Source: Serratia quinivorans
GTDB taxonomy: Bacteria; Pseudomonadota; Gammaproteobacteria; Enterobacterales; Enterobacteriaceae
Length of the DNA: 64,000 nucleotides
Direction: 5' to 3'
Assembly (NCBI GenBank): GCA_900457075.1
Contig: UGYN01000002.1
Coordinates: 4,030,001 to 4,094,000, forward strand
Shown here: positions 1-9,208 of the stretch, in pieces
How the letters are laid out: the number at the start of each line of letters is the position of its first letter
Numbering within the stretch: position 1 is the stretch's first letter
The notes under the pieces: generated by a model
The model's input: only the letters and a program-made list of their open reading frames with translations
Database searches by the model: none
What the model was told of the DNA's origin: nothing
Program-made: the position numbers and the translations under genes

Positions 1-254
1 GCCCGATGTCTGCGGAAGAAGCGCGCAGCGAGCTGGAGCAGGTGGATGATATCCAACTGAGCGAAGAAGACGACTACCCGACCCAGGTGACGGAAGCCTC
101 TGGCAGCGATGCGCTGAGCGTTGGCTGTTTGCGTAATGACTATGGTATTCCGGAAATCCTGCAGTTCTGGTCGGTGGCCGACAACGTGCGTTTCGGCGGC
201 GCGCTGATGGCGATCGAAACCGCAGAACGTCTGGTGCAGGAGCAGATGTACTGA
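1..254 (+). CDS. usg: Usg-like protein, C-terminal end (partial)
   Basis: The reading frame is already open at the window edge (first whole codon at position 3) and stops with TGA at 252-254, giving about 83 C-terminal residues. The tail [19 protein letters not shown] and the ending [14 protein letters not shown] match the C-terminus of Usg, a paralogue of aspartate-semialdehyde dehydrogenase of unproven enzymatic role. Its position directly before truA, with overlapping TGATG stop and start, is the conserved enterobacterial order and indicates translational coupling. An internal ATG at 6 exists but is not the gene start, since the family is several hundred residues long. The catalytic part lies outside the window. 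Confidence 0.85.
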   Translation, partial: PMSAEEARSELEQVDDIQLSEEDDYPTQVTEASGSDALSVGCLRNDYGIPEILQFWSVADNVRFGGALMAIETAERLVQEQMY

Positions 255-1075
255 TGTATGAAGTTGTCTTGCCCACCCAGCCGACGTTGAAAATCGCGCT
301 GGGGATTGAATATGACGGCAGCCAGTATTACGGCTGGCAGCGTCAGCAGGAAGTCGCCAGCGTGCAGGCCTGTCTGGAACAGGCGTTGAGCAAGGTAGCG
401 GATGCGCCGATCAACGTGTTGTGCGCCGGACGTACCGACGCCGGAGTGCATGCCACCGGTCAGGTGGTGCATTTCGAAACTACCGCGCAACGCAAGGACG
501 CGGCCTGGACGATGGGCGTCAACACCCATCTGCCGCCGGATATCGCCGTGCGTTGGGTGACTGGCGTGAATGAAGATTTTCATGCCCGTTTCAGCGCGAC
601 TGCGCGTCGGTATCGCTACATTATTTATAACCATCGCTATCGTCCGGCGGTATTGCAGCAGGGAATGACCCACTTTTATCACCCGCTGGATGCCGAACGG
701 ATGGAAAGGGCGGCGCAGGCGCTGCTGGGCGAGAACGACTTTACTTCGTTCCGCGCCGTGCAATGTCAGTCACGCACGCCGTGGCGTAACGTAAAACACG
801 TTAAGGTTACGCGCTATGGCGAATATATTGTGGTAGATATCAAGGCGAATGCCTTTGTGCATCATATGGTTCGCAACATTGTCGGTAGCCTGATGGAAAT
901 TGGCTGCGGCAATCAGGATGAGAACTGGATGGCCGAATTACTGGCGCTGAAGGATCGTAATCTGGCTGCGGCGACGGCGCGGGCCGACGGGTTATACCTG
1001 GTTAGCGTTGATTACCCTGAGCACTTTGCCATACCCCGGCCGGCAATGGGGCCACTGTTTTTACCCGACGACTAA
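254..1075 (+). CDS. truA: tRNA pseudouridine(38-40) synthase TruA
   Basis: This enzyme isomerises uridines 38, 39 and 40 of the tRNA anticodon arm to pseudouridine. The 273-residue product is close to the 270-residue E. coli enzyme. It contains the family motif GRTDAGVH at about residues 59-66, with the catalytic aspartate near 62, and the conserved block [16 protein letters not shown]. The C-terminal [20 protein letters not shown] stretch is typical of TruA. The ATG overlaps the usg stop codon, which decides the start. No sign of truncation. Confidence 0.97.
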   Translation: MYEVVLPTQPTLKIALGIEYDGSQYYGWQRQQEVASVQACLEQALSKVADAPINVLCAGRTDAGVHATGQVVHFETTAQRKDAAWTMGVNTHLPPDIAVRWVTGVNEDFHARFSATARRYRYIIYNHRYRPAVLQQGMTHFYHPLDAERMERAAQALLGENDFTSFRAVQCQSRTPWRNVKHVKVTRYGEYIVVDIKANAFVHHMVRNIVGSLMEIGCGNQDENWMAELLALKDRNLAAATARADGLYLVSVDYPEHFAIPRPAMGPLFLPDD

Positions 1076-1150
1076 ATACTGGCGCGCCCGACGCGTTACT
1101 CCCTTGTGTAGCTGCCGGGTGGGTGAGACACCCGGTAAAAGAGAGAACCT

Positions 1151-1813
1151 ATGGACATCATCAAGTTTGTAATTGATTTTATTTTGCATATTGACGTGCA
1201 TCTGGCCGAACTGGTGGCGCAATACGGTATGTGGGTGTACGCCATTTTGTTCCTGATCCTGTTTTGCGAAACCGGGTTGGTGGTGACGCCGTTCCTGCCG
1301 GGTGATTCTCTGCTGTTTGTTGCCGGTGCGCTGGCGGCCTTGCCGACCAACGATCTGAATGTACATACCATGGTTGCATTGATGATAGGCGCGGCGATAC
1401 TGGGCGATGCGGTGAACTACACCATTGGCCGGCTGTTCGGGGAAAAGCTGTTCAGTAACCCGAATTCGAAAATTTTCCGCCGTAGCTACCTGGATAAAAC
1501 CCACCAGTTTTATGAAAAACACGGCGGGAAAACGATTATTCTGGCGCGATTTGTGCCGATCGTGCGTACTTTTGCGCCGTTCGTCGCCGGTATGGGGCAT
1601 ATGTCCTATCGCCATTTTGCAGCCTACAACGTGATTGGTGCACTGGTTTGGGTGCTGCTCTTCACTTATGCTGGCTACCTCTTCGGCGATCTGCCGATCG
1701 TGCAGGAAAACCTGAAACTGTTGATCGTGGCTATCATCATTGTTTCAATTCTGCCGGGCATCATTGAAATTTGGCGCCATAAGCGCGCGGCTGCCCGCCA
1801 GCAAAAACAGTAA
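1151..1813 (+). CDS. dedA: DedA family inner-membrane protein
   Basis: A 220-residue membrane protein (E. coli DedA has 219) of the SNARE-associated/VTT family. Members act in envelope maintenance, and some flip undecaprenyl phosphate or other lipids across the inner membrane. The two family signatures are visible: [14 protein letters not shown] in the first half and [18 protein letters not shown] in the second, the latter with the functionally important arginines. Several hydrophobic segments alternate with these re-entrant motifs, and the C-terminus is basic. The ATG is preceded by a purine-rich AAAAGAGAGAAC. It sits between truA and accD as in other enterics. Exact substrate cannot be told from sequence. 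Confidence 0.93.
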   Translation: MDIIKFVIDFILHIDVHLAELVAQYGMWVYAILFLILFCETGLVVTPFLPGDSLLFVAGALAALPTNDLNVHTMVALMIGAAILGDAVNYTIGRLFGEKLFSNPNSKIFRRSYLDKTHQFYEKHGGKTIILARFVPIVRTFAPFVAGMGHMSYRHFAAYNVIGALVWVLLFTYAGYLFGDLPIVQENLKLLIVAIIIVSILPGIIEIWRHKRAAARQQKQ

Positions 1814-2044
1814 AAACATCGCTTAACCTGTCGGTTCGACCAGTTTTTTATCCACAGTGTCGGGCCGATATGGTTTAATGAGCGACATTTATGGTCTGTT
1901 CCTGTTAACAACCTTGAAACCAGTGCCTCGCGCGCGCTAGCCGCGTTTTGCTCAGGCATTTTTTCATTAGGGGTGTTTTCGGGGGGATTGTTAAAGCATG
2001 AACAGCGGACTGGCATTTGCCAGGTTCAAACAGAAAGGTCATCG

Positions 2045-2953
2045 ATGAGCTGGATTGAACGAATTCTTAACAAGAGCAACATCACCCAAACCCGCAAGGC
2101 AAGTATTCCTGAAGGGGTCTGGACTAAATGCGATAGCTGCGGCCAGGTTCTCTACCGCGCCGAGCTGGAGCGTAATCTGGAAGTGTGCCCAAAATGCGAC
2201 CACCACATGCGCATGACTGCGCGTATGCGTCTGCATACTCTGCTGGATGAAGGCAGTGAAGTGGAGCTGGGCAGCGAACTGGAGCCGAAAGACGTTCTGA
2301 AGTTCAAGGATTCCAAAAAGTATAAAGACCGCCTGGTTGCCGCACAGAAAGCGACCGGTGAAAAAGACGCGCTGGTAGTAATGAAAGGCACGCTGTACGG
2401 CATGCCGATTGTCGCTGCTTCGTTCGAGTTCGCCTTTATCGGCGGTTCCATGTCGTCCGTGGTCGGCGCGCGCTTTGTGCGTGCGGTTGAGCAGGCGCTG
2501 GAAGACAACTGTCCGCTGGTGTGTTTCTCAGCCAGTGGCGGTGCCCGTATGCAGGAAGCGCTGATGTCGCTGATGCAGATGGCGAAAACCAGTGCCGCAC
2601 TGGCGAAACTGCAGGAGCGTGGTCTGCCGTACATTTCGGTACTGACCGACCCGACCATGGGTGGCGTTTCCGCCAGTCTGGCGATGCTGGGTGATATCAA
2701 TATTGCCGAGCCGAAAGCGCTGATCGGCTTTGCCGGCCCACGCGTTATCGAACAGACTGTGCGTGAAAAACTGCCGCCGGGCTTCCAGCGCAGTGAGTTC
2801 CTGATTGAAAAAGGCGCGATCGACATGATCGTACGCCGTCCGGAAATGCGTCAGACCCTGGCGAGTATCCTTTCCAAGCTGACCAACCAGCCGCAGCCGC
2901 ATTTCGATGAGGCCGCGCCGGTGTCCGAGCAGGAAAATCAGGCCGACGCCTGA
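2045..2953 (+). CDS. accD: Acetyl-CoA carboxylase carboxyltransferase subunit beta
   Basis: AccD pairs with AccA to transfer the carboxyl group from biotin to acetyl-CoA, the first committed step of fatty-acid synthesis in the cytoplasm. The 302-residue product begins MSWIERI as in E. coli. It carries the zinc ribbon CDSCGQVL...CPKCDHH at about residues 27-50, and the crotonase-fold blocks [20 protein letters not shown] and [17 protein letters not shown]. An in-frame upstream start at 1973 would add 24 residues lacking homology; ATG 2045 is preferred because it matches the family and has AAGG upstream. The 231-base gap after dedA probably holds its promoter (a TATGGTTTAAT-like stretch near 1869), which I did not resolve. 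Confidence 0.97.
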   Translation: MSWIERILNKSNITQTRKASIPEGVWTKCDSCGQVLYRAELERNLEVCPKCDHHMRMTARMRLHTLLDEGSEVELGSELEPKDVLKFKDSKKYKDRLVAAQKATGEKDALVVMKGTLYGMPIVAASFEFAFIGGSMSSVVGARFVRAVEQALEDNCPLVCFSASGGARMQEALMSLMQMAKTSAALAKLQERGLPYISVLTDPTMGGVSASLAMLGDINIAEPKALIGFAGPRVIEQTVREKLPPGFQRSEFLIEKGAIDMIVRRPEMRQTLASILSKLTNQPQPHFDEAAPVSEQENQADA

Positions 2954-2965
2954 GATCAATAGGTT

Positions 2966-2993
2966 CCCCGCGCCGGTAGCCATCGGCGCGGGG
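2966..2993. repeat. GC-rich hairpin between accD and folC
   Basis: Perfect 10-bp inverted repeat: CCCCGCGCCG at 2966-2975 and CGGCGCGGGG at 2984-2993, with an 8-base loop. No T-run follows, so it is either a weak terminator or attenuator, an mRNA-end stabilising stem, or a REP-like element. Confidence 0.7.
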
Positions 2994-3105
2994 TTCAGCC
3001 GCCATTTTGTGGCTAAATGACGGCTGATAACGGAGAGCATCGCCTTTACCGCGGTGAGGGTGGTGCCCTGATGGATTAATGAACCCAAGTTCAGTGACGG
3101 GACTC

Positions 3106-4368
3106 ATGCAAAACCACCAAATTCCCCAAGCCACGTCGCCATTGAGCTCGTGGCTTTTCTATCTGGAACGTCTGCACAGCCAGGCGATCGAACTCGGCCT
3201 GGAACGCGTACAGCGCGTTGCGGCGCATCTTGATTTACTCACTCCTGCACCGACGGTATTTACCGTAGCCGGGACCAATGGCAAAGGCACCACCTGTCGC
3301 ACCCTGGAAACCATCCTGATGGCGGCCGGTTTGCGCGTTGGCGTCTACAGCTCGCCGCACCTGGTGCGTTATACCGAGCGGGTGCGCATTCAGGGCGATG
3401 AACTGAGTGAGGCCGAACACTGCCGCTCGTTCGCCGCCATTGAAGCGGGCCGGGGCGAAACTTCACTGACTTACTTCGAATTTGGCACCCTGTCGGCGCT
3501 GCAACTGTTCAAACAGGCTAAGCTTGACGTGGTGATCCTGGAAGTCGGGCTGGGTGGCCGCCTGGATGCGACCAACATCGTCGATCCGAGCGTGGCAGTG
3601 GTGACCAGCATTGCGCTGGATCATACCGACTGGCTGGGCAACGATCGCGAAAGCATTGGCCGTGAAAAGGCCGGGATCTTCCGCAGCGGCAAACCGGCGG
3701 TGGTGGGGGAACCGGATATGCCGGCCACCATTGGGCAGGTGGCGGAAACGCTGGGTGCCCAACTGTATCGCCGCGGCGATGCCTGGAGCTTCAGCGAACA
3801 GGGCGAACGCTGGCAGTGGCAAGGCGGCGGTACCTTGCTGACCGATTTGCCGATGCCCAACGTACCGTTAGCCAATGCGGCGACGGCACTGGCTGCGCTG
3901 CATTTTTCTGCGTTGGAAATTGATGAGCGTGCAATCTTCACCGGCTTGCAGCAGGCGACATTACCTGGACGTTTCCAGATTGTGCGACGCGATCCGATGC
4001 TGATCCTCGACGTGGCGCATAATCCCCACGCGGCAGGTTACCTGGCCGGGCGTCTGGCGACCTTACCGCGCAATGGCGGCAAAGTGCGAGCGGTGGTGGG
4101 GATGTTGTCGGATAAAGACATCGCCGGCACCCTGGCCTGTTTGAGTGAGCAGGTCGATGAGTGGTATTGCGCGCCGCTGGACGGGCCGCGCGGGGCCAGC
4201 GTCGAACTGTTGGCGCAATATTTGACGGAACCGCGGCAGTTTGCCGATGTCGAAACTGCCTGGCGTCAGGCTATGCAGGACGCAGATATTCAGGATATTG
4301 TGATCGTCTGTGGATCGTTCCACACCGTTGCACAGGTTATGGCGGCGTTAGACGAGCGGGGAGTGTGA
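3106..4368 (+). CDS. folC: Bifunctional tetrahydrofolate synthase/dihydrofolate synthase
   Basis: FolC adds glutamate to dihydropteroate to make dihydrofolate and then extends folate polyglutamate tails. The 420-residue product has the Mur-ligase P-loop AGTNGKGTTCRT, the TSIALDHTDWLG and GREKAGIFRSG blocks, and the C-terminal ligase domain with ILDVAHNPHAAGYLAGRL. An earlier in-frame ATG at 3079 would add nine residues; ATG 3106 is chosen because the family begins near QATSPLSSWL and the purine-rich GACGGGAC lies just upstream. It is followed at once by dedD (next codon after the stop), so the two are co-transcribed as in E. coli. Confidence 0.95.
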   Translation: MQNHQIPQATSPLSSWLFYLERLHSQAIELGLERVQRVAAHLDLLTPAPTVFTVAGTNGKGTTCRTLETILMAAGLRVGVYSSPHLVRYTERVRIQGDELSEAEHCRSFAAIEAGRGETSLTYFEFGTLSALQLFKQAKLDVVILEVGLGGRLDATNIVDPSVAVVTSIALDHTDWLGNDRESIGREKAGIFRSGKPAVVGEPDMPATIGQVAETLGAQLYRRGDAWSFSEQGERWQWQGGGTLLTDLPMPNVPLANAATALAALHFSALEIDERAIFTGLQQATLPGRFQIVRRDPMLILDVAHNPHAAGYLAGRLATLPRNGGKVRAVVGMLSDKDIAGTLACLSEQVDEWYCAPLDGPRGASVELLAQYLTEPRQFADVETAWRQAMQDADIQDIVIVCGSFHTVAQVMAALDERGV

Positions 4369-5118
4369 GTGGCAAGTAAATTTCAAAACCGATTGGTCGG
4401 TACCGTGATTTTGGTCGCGCTGGGGGTGATTATCCTGCCAGGGCTGCTGGACGGTAAAAAGAAACATTATGAAGACGAATTCGCCGCCATTCCGTTGGTG
4501 CCGAAGGCCGGTGATGTGGAAGAAAACGACGTGGTGCCACCGGTAAGCCAACCGCTACCGGCACAGCCGCCGGAAGGCGCGGGCGCACTGGTTGAGCAGC
4601 AGGCGGCCAATGAGGCAGCAGCGCAGCAGGCAGTTCGCCAACCGACGCAGCAGCCGACGCTGGTGACCCCGCCGGTCGAATCCCGTCCACAACCGACGCC
4701 GCAGCCGCAGGTGAAGCCTAAACCGGTAGAAACCAAACCGGTGGAAGTGAAACCAAAACCGGTACCACAACCGAAACCGGTGGAGACGAAGCCGGTGGTG
4801 AAACCTGAGCCAACGCCAGTACCCAAGCCTGAGCCTGCACCCGTGCAGAAACCGGCGGAAGAGAAAGCGCCGGCAGGGCAGGCTTATGTGGTGCAGCTCG
4901 GTGCGCTGAAGAACGCCGCCAAGGTGAACGAGGTGGTGGCATCGCTCAGGCTGTCCGGTTACCGTGCCTTTACCGTGCCATCAACGCCGGTACAGGGCCA
5001 GATCACCCGGATCTACGTCGGCCCGGATGCCTCAAAACAGAAGCTGCAGTCTTCTCTGTCCGCGTTGAACTCGATCAGTGGTTTGAGCGGTCAGGTGAAG
5101 CCATACGGCGTACGTTAA
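4369..5118 (+). CDS. dedD: Cell-division protein DedD (SPOR domain)
   Basis: DedD is an inner-membrane protein that binds denuded septal peptidoglycan through its SPOR domain and helps constriction. The 249-residue product starts with GTG directly after the folC stop and reads MASKFQNRLVGT as in E. coli. A single transmembrane helix spans about residues 9-26. It is followed by a long linker (about 60-165) rich in Pro, Lys, Val, Glu and Gln with near-repeats such as KPVETKPVEVKPKPVPQPK, then a SPOR domain from about 170 (YVVQLGALKNAAKVNEVVAS). The linker is longer and more repetitive than in E. coli DedD (about 220 aa), which explains the length difference. Confidence 0.95.
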   Translation: MASKFQNRLVGTVILVALGVIILPGLLDGKKKHYEDEFAAIPLVPKAGDVEENDVVPPVSQPLPAQPPEGAGALVEQQAANEAAAQQAVRQPTQQPTLVTPPVESRPQPTPQPQVKPKPVETKPVEVKPKPVPQPKPVETKPVVKPEPTPVPKPEPAPVQKPAEEKAPAGQAYVVQLGALKNAAKVNEVVASLRLSGYRAFTVPSTPVQGQITRIYVGPDASKQKLQSSLSALNSISGLSGQVKPYGVR

Positions 5119-5120
5119 GT

Positions 5121-5150
5121 TTATGGGGTGCAGCATGCTGTGCCCCATAA
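5121..5150. repeat. Intergenic palindrome, GCAGCATGC type
   Basis: Arms TTATGGGG (5121-5128) and CCCCATAA (5143-5150) pair perfectly; the centre CAGCATGCTG continues the stem with two G-T wobbles. The core resembles the palindrome at 23275-23294. It lies three bases after the dedD stop and has no T-run, so it may end the dedD transcript or be a REP-like element. Confidence 0.7.
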
Positions 5151-5254
5151 TCGAGTCATGCCGATATAATCATTAAAAATAATGTGCCTTTCGTAGCTGA
5201 AATGGCCTATGTAGGCGCGGCGATTGGGAATTTTTTTATCGCCGCTTTTTATTT

Positions 5255-5279
5255 GTAGCGGGGCAGGAAAACCCCTACG
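5255..5279. repeat. Palindrome with GTAG/CTAC ends upstream of cvpA
   Basis: GTAG-C-GGGG at 5255-5263 pairs with CCCCTAC at 5272-5278, leaving one bulged C. The right arm abuts and partly overlaps the PurR box. Similar GTAG...CTAC palindromes occur at 39060 and, in part, at 45793. Confidence 0.5.
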
Positions 5280-5292
5280 CAAACGTTTACGT
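5277..5292. promoter_or_regulatory. PurR operator upstream of cvpA-purF
   Basis: ACGCAAACGTTTACGT matches the 16-bp PurR operator consensus (ACGCAAACGTTTNCGT). It lies 58 bases before the cvpA start, and a TAGAAT hexamer at 5300-5305 could be the -10 element. In E. coli the cvpA-purF operon is repressed by PurR with hypoxanthine or guanine, so the same control is expected here. Confidence 0.9.
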
Positions 5293-5350
5293 TTTCTGTT
5301 AGAATTCGCCGCGAAATGGATGCAGGGGCGATTCATCATTGGAATAGTTC

Positions 5351-5851
5351 ATGGTCTGGATTGATTACGTCATTATAGCGGTGATTGGATTTTCGGCTCT
5401 GGTGAGCCTGATCCGAGGGTTTGTTCGCGAAGCATTGTCACTTGTGACATGGGGATGTGCGTTTTTTGTTGCCAGCCATTTCTACTCTTACCTTGCGGTC
5501 TACTTCACTCGTTTTGAAGATGAACTGGTGCGAAACGGCATCGCGATTGCCATCTTGTTTATCGCGACCCTGATCGTAGGCGCTATTGTTAACTATGTGA
5601 TTAGCTCACTGGTAGAGAAAACCGGGTTATCAGGCACCGACCGGGTGCTGGGCGTCTGTTTTGGCGCACTGCGCGGCGTGTTGATCGTTTCGGCGATACT
5701 GTTTTTCCTGGATACCTTTACCGGCTTCTCACAAAGTACCGACTGGAAACAGTCGCAGCTGATCCCCCAGTTCAGTTACATCATCAGGTGGTTCTTTGAC
5801 TACCTGCAGAGCACGTCGAGTTTCTTGCCGACCCATTTACCGGGGCGGTAG
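5351..5851 (+). CDS. cvpA: Colicin V production protein CvpA
   Basis: CvpA is a small polytopic inner-membrane protein first noticed because mutants fail to make colicin V; in pathogens it is linked to bile and envelope stress tolerance. The 166-residue product starts MVWIDYVIIAVIGFSALVSL and has about four hydrophobic segments, with the conserved SLIRGFVREALSLVTW and LSGTDRVLGVCFGALRGVL stretches. It is the first gene after the PurR box and lies 21 bases before purF, with which it forms an operon. The molecular function is not known. Confidence 0.94.
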   Translation: MVWIDYVIIAVIGFSALVSLIRGFVREALSLVTWGCAFFVASHFYSYLAVYFTRFEDELVRNGIAIAILFIATLIVGAIVNYVISSLVEKTGLSGTDRVLGVCFGALRGVLIVSAILFFLDTFTGFSQSTDWKQSQLIPQFSYIIRWFFDYLQSTSSFLPTHLPGR

Positions 5852-5872
5852 CGCTGATGAGGAAAAGACAAC

Positions 5873-7390
5873 ATGTGCGGTATTGTCGGTATCGCCGGTT
5901 TTATGCCGGTAAACCAGTCGATTTATGATGCGTTGATGGTGCTTCAGCACCGTGGCCAGGATGCCGCAGGCATCGTCACCATAGATGCCCACAATGGGTT
6001 CCGTCTGCGTAAGGCCAACGGTCTGGTGAAGGATGTGTTTGAGGCACGCCATATGCAGCGCTTGCAGGGCAACATGGGTATTGGCCATGTGCGCTACCCA
6101 ACGGCTGGCAGCTCCAGTGCCTCAGAGGCTCAACCCTTTTATGTAAACTCGCCGTTCGGCTTGACGCTGGCACACAACGGCAACCTGACCAACGCCCATG
6201 AGCTGCGCCAAAAGCTGTTTGAAAGCGGCCGCCGCCATATCAACACCACCTCCGATTCCGAGATCCTGCTGAACGTACTGGCCAGTGAGCTGGATCGTTT
6301 CCAACATTATCCGCTGGAATCCGACAACATTTTCACCGCCGTTGCCGCCATGCATCAGCAACTGCGTGGCGCTTACGCCTGCGTAGCGATGATCATCGGT
6401 CACGGTCTGCTGGCATTCCGTGACCCTAACGGTATCCGCCCGCTGGTGATCGGCAAGCGTCAGCTTGAAGATGGCCGCAATGAATATATGGTGGCTTCCG
6501 AGAGCGTCGCACTGGACACGCTGGGCTTCGAATTCCTGCGCGACGTAGCGCCGGGCGAAGCGGTGTATATCACCGAGAAGGGCCAACTGTTCACTCGCCA
6601 GTGTGCAGAGAACCCGAAAACCAACCCGTGCCTGTTCGAATACGTCTACTTCGCTCGCCCAGACTCCTTTATGGACAAGATTTCGGTCTACAGCGCACGC
6701 GTGCGCATGGGGCAGAAGTTGGGTGAGAAGATTGCCCGCGAGTGGGAAGATTTGGACATCGACGTGGTGATCCCAATCCCGGAAACGTCCTGTGATATCG
6801 CGTTGGAAATCGCGCGCATCCTGGATAAGCCATACCGTCAGGGCTTTGTGAAGAACCGCTATGTTGGCCGTACCTTTATTATGCCGGGCCAACAGGCGCG
6901 CCGTAAGTCGGTACGTCGTAAGTTGAACGCCAACCGTGCCGAGTTCCGCGACAAGAATGTGCTGTTGGTGGATGATTCCATCGTGCGCGGCACCACTTCA
7001 GAGCAGATCGTAGAGATGGCGCGTGACGCCGGGGCGAAACGAGTTTACCTGGCTTCCGCTGCGCCGGAAATTCGCTTCCCTAACGTCTACGGCATCGACA
7101 TGCCGAGTGCCAACGAACTGATCGCCCACGGCCGTGAAGTGGACGAAATCCGCCAGATCATCGGTGCCGATGGTCTGATCTTCCAGGACCTGGACGATCT
7201 GATTGAAGCGGTACGCGAAGAGAACCCGGACATCACCCAGTTCGAATGCTCGGTATTCAACGGTATCTACGTCACCAAAGACGTCGACCAGAGCTACCTC
7301 GAATATCTGGAATCGCTGCGCAATGACGACGCCAAAGAAATACGTGGTCAGACCGAAGCCGAAAATCTGGAAATGCACAACGAAGGTTAA
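5873..7390 (+). CDS. purF: Amidophosphoribosyltransferase (purine synthesis, first step)
   Basis: PurF makes 5-phosphoribosylamine from PRPP and glutamine, the committed step of purine synthesis. The 505-residue product begins [10 protein letters not shown]; the cysteine at position 2 becomes the N-terminal nucleophile of the class II glutaminase domain after Met removal. The glutaminase half contains [11 protein letters not shown] and [10 protein letters not shown]. The C-terminal phosphoribosyltransferase half has the PRPP loop [16 protein letters not shown] near residues 363-378. A GAGGAAAAG stretch precedes the ATG. It forms an operon with cvpA under the PurR box at 5277. Confidence 0.98.
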   Translation: MCGIVGIAGFMPVNQSIYDALMVLQHRGQDAAGIVTIDAHNGFRLRKANGLVKDVFEARHMQRLQGNMGIGHVRYPTAGSSSASEAQPFYVNSPFGLTLAHNGNLTNAHELRQKLFESGRRHINTTSDSEILLNVLASELDRFQHYPLESDNIFTAVAAMHQQLRGAYACVAMIIGHGLLAFRDPNGIRPLVIGKRQLEDGRNEYMVASESVALDTLGFEFLRDVAPGEAVYITEKGQLFTRQCAENPKTNPCLFEYVYFARPDSFMDKISVYSARVRMGQKLGEKIAREWEDLDIDVVIPIPETSCDIALEIARILDKPYRQGFVKNRYVGRTFIMPGQQARRKSVRRKLNANRAEFRDKNVLLVDDSIVRGTTSEQIVEMARDAGAKRVYLASAAPEIRFPNVYGIDMPSANELIAHGREVDEIRQIIGADGLIFQDLDDLIEAVREENPDITQFECSVFNGIYVTKDVDQSYLEYLESLRNDDAKEIRGQTEAENLEMHNEG

Positions 7391-7412
7391 GTTTCATTCT
7401 TGACCAAAACAG

Positions 7413-7438
7413 TGCACCGCGGCGTTCGCTGCGGTGCA
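7413..7438 (+). terminator. Hairpin downstream of purF
   Basis: TGCACCGC (7413-7420) pairs with GCGGTGCA (7431-7438) around a 10-base centre that can add a GC/GC pair. Only a weak ATTATTCCT follows, so termination may be partial or need Rho. Confidence 0.55.
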
Positions 7439-7520
7439 TTATTCCTCCCTGACTTGCTTATGTAGCCCCATTGCGGCAAAGTCTGCCTGATCCTATTTTT
7501 CCTTGGCAGAGGCCAGCTCT

Positions 7521-8093
7521 ATGAAACGACTCATCATCGGTATTTCCGGCGCCAGCGGCGCAATCTATGGCGTGCGCCTGCTACAGGTATTGCGTGACGT
7601 CGCAGAGGTGGAAACCCATTTGGTGATGAGTAATGCGGCGCGACAGACGCTGTCGCTGGAAACCGATCTCAGCCTGCGTGAAGTGCAGGCGCTGGCCGAT
7701 GTGGTGCATGACTCGCGCGATATTGGTGCCAGCATTTCTTCCGGCTCGTTCAAAACGGCCGGTATGGTGATTTTGCCCTGTTCAATCAAAACATTATCCG
7801 GTATTGCCAATAGCTACAGCGACGGTCTGCTGACGCGTGCCGCAGACGTGGTGCTGAAAGAGCGCCGCCGGCTGGTGCTGTGCGTGCGCGAAACCCCGTT
7901 GCATATCGGCCATCTGCGTCTGATGACCCAGGCGGCGGAAATGGGCGCGGTGATTATGCCGCCGGTACCGGCGTTTTATCATCGTCCTGCCAGCGTAGAA
8001 GACATCATCGATCAAACGGTAAACCGGGTGGTCGATCAGTTTGACATTGAATTACCGCAAGATTTATTTGCCCGCTGGCAAGGTGCCAATTAA
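7521..8093 (+). CDS. ubiX: Flavin prenyltransferase UbiX
   Basis: UbiX joins dimethylallyl phosphate to FMN to make the prenylated flavin cofactor that UbiD needs for decarboxylation in ubiquinone synthesis. The 190-residue product (189 in E. coli) has the flavin-binding GISGASGAIYGVRLLQ at the N-terminus, SSGSFKTAGMVILPCSIKTL, and the C-terminal MPPVPAFYHRPASVEDIIDQ. ATG 7521 is chosen because the homology begins exactly at MKRLIIGISG; the upstream in-frame start at 7503 adds six residues without homologues. No ubiD lies in the window. Confidence 0.96.
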   Translation: MKRLIIGISGASGAIYGVRLLQVLRDVAEVETHLVMSNAARQTLSLETDLSLREVQALADVVHDSRDIGASISSGSFKTAGMVILPCSIKTLSGIANSYSDGLLTRAADVVLKERRRLVLCVRETPLHIGHLRLMTQAAEMGAVIMPPVPAFYHRPASVEDIIDQTVNRVVDQFDIELPQDLFARWQGAN

Positions 8094-8395
8094 CAAATTT
8101 CTCCCCAATTTAGCACATTTGTGCAACACCGCACTGAATTAGGGCGGCGCATGCACCATAATGATCCCACTTCATCACGCTCACTGTTTCAAGGCTCTGG
8201 TATTTATCCATTGCCCGTGGCGCGGCCAACACTGGCCGATTTAATTTTGCGGTTATCGTCCCAGGAAACAGTTTTGTGAAGGCCGGAGCCGTTCCCTCCG
8301 CCTACAGCAACAAATGTGGCACGATTACTGCAAATTGATTTGGTGGAAAAGTAATGCCCGCAGTGGCATCAAAAAAATCAATTTGAGGGTGATTT
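8094..8395 (+). promoter_or_regulatory. Control region of the hisJ operon with sigma-54 promoter
   Basis: This 302-base gap holds a strong sigma-54 promoter candidate, TGGCACGATTACTGCA at 8317-8332, with GG and GC separated by exactly ten bases. Transcription would begin about 8343, some 50 bases before the hisJ start. Further up, TGCACCATAATGATCC at 8152 keeps one good half of the NtrC site (TGCAC-N7-GTGCA), and a short dyad GCAC-N4-GTGC lies at 8112-8123. In Salmonella and E. coli the argT/hisJ system is nitrogen-controlled through sigma-54 and NtrC, which fits. A GAGGGTG stretch just before 8396 is the ribosome binding site. The NtrC sites are weaker than the promoter. Confidence 0.75.
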
Positions 8396-9179
8396 ATGAA
8401 AAAGCTGGTTAAGGTTCTTCCTTTAGTCTTGGCTTTAAGCGCGGCAAGCAGCGCATTTGCCGCAGTACCATCAACGCTGAAGATCGGCACCGATCCGACC
8501 TATGCACCCTTTGAATCCAAAAAATGCCAAGGGCGAGTTGGTCGGTTTTGATATCGATCTGGCCAAAGAGTTGTGCAAACGCATAAATACTAAATGTACC
8601 TTTGTGGAAAGCGATTTCGACGCGCTGATCCCGTCCCTGAAGGCGAAGAAAATTGACGCCATCATCTCTTCTCTGTCGATCACCGAAAAACGCCAGCAGG
8701 AAATTGCCTTCACCGACAAGCTGTATGCCGCTAACGCCCGCCTGATCGCGCCGAAAGGTTCCAAGCTGCTGCCTACCGTAGATGCGCTGAAAGGCAAGAG
8801 CGTCGGCGTGCTGCAGGGGACGACCCAGGAAGCCTATGCCAATGCCATGTGGCAGCCTAAGGGCATCACCGTCGTGCCTTATCAGAACCAGGATCTGGTG
8901 TATGCCGACCTGGCATCCGGCCGTATCGATGCGGCCTTCCAGGACGAAGTGGCGGGCAGCGATGGCTTCCTGAAACAGCCTCCAGGCAAGGATTATGCTT
9001 TTGCCGGTGAATCGGTGAAGGATGATAAATTCTTCGGCGTGGGGACCGGCATGGGCCTGCGCAAGACCGATACCGAGCTGAAGGCGGCGCTGGATAAAGC
9101 CTTTGCCGAAATGCGCAAAGACGGCACTTACGACAAGTATGCGAAGAAATATTTCGACTTTGACGTCTACGGCGGTTAA
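8396..9179 (+). pseudogene. hisJ: Basic amino-acid binding protein HisJ/ArgT, frameshifted
   Basis: This is the periplasmic receptor (histidine or lysine/arginine/ornithine) of the HisQMP2 transporter. Translation from ATG 8396 gives a 22-residue signal peptide (MKKLVKVLPLVLALSAASSAFA), then [12 protein letters not shown], and then leaves frame. The rest, from [20 protein letters not shown] to the C-terminal [11 protein letters not shown], continues in the next frame. The break is in a run of six A at 8519-8524: removing one A restores [14 protein letters not shown] and a 260-residue protein, the exact length of E. coli HisJ. Everything else is intact, so a sequencing error or a very recent mutation is likely. 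Residues match both HisJ and ArgT; only one such gene is present. Confidence 0.85.
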
Positions 9180-9208
9180 TGCCGCTTACCGTTCCATGTT
9201 GTGACTAC

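Noticed and set aside
8110..8168. Pair of NtrC enhancer sites upstream of hisJ
   Set aside because: One site has the wrong inner spacing and the other keeps only one good half, so I do not list them as separate features although the sigma-54 promoter is strong.
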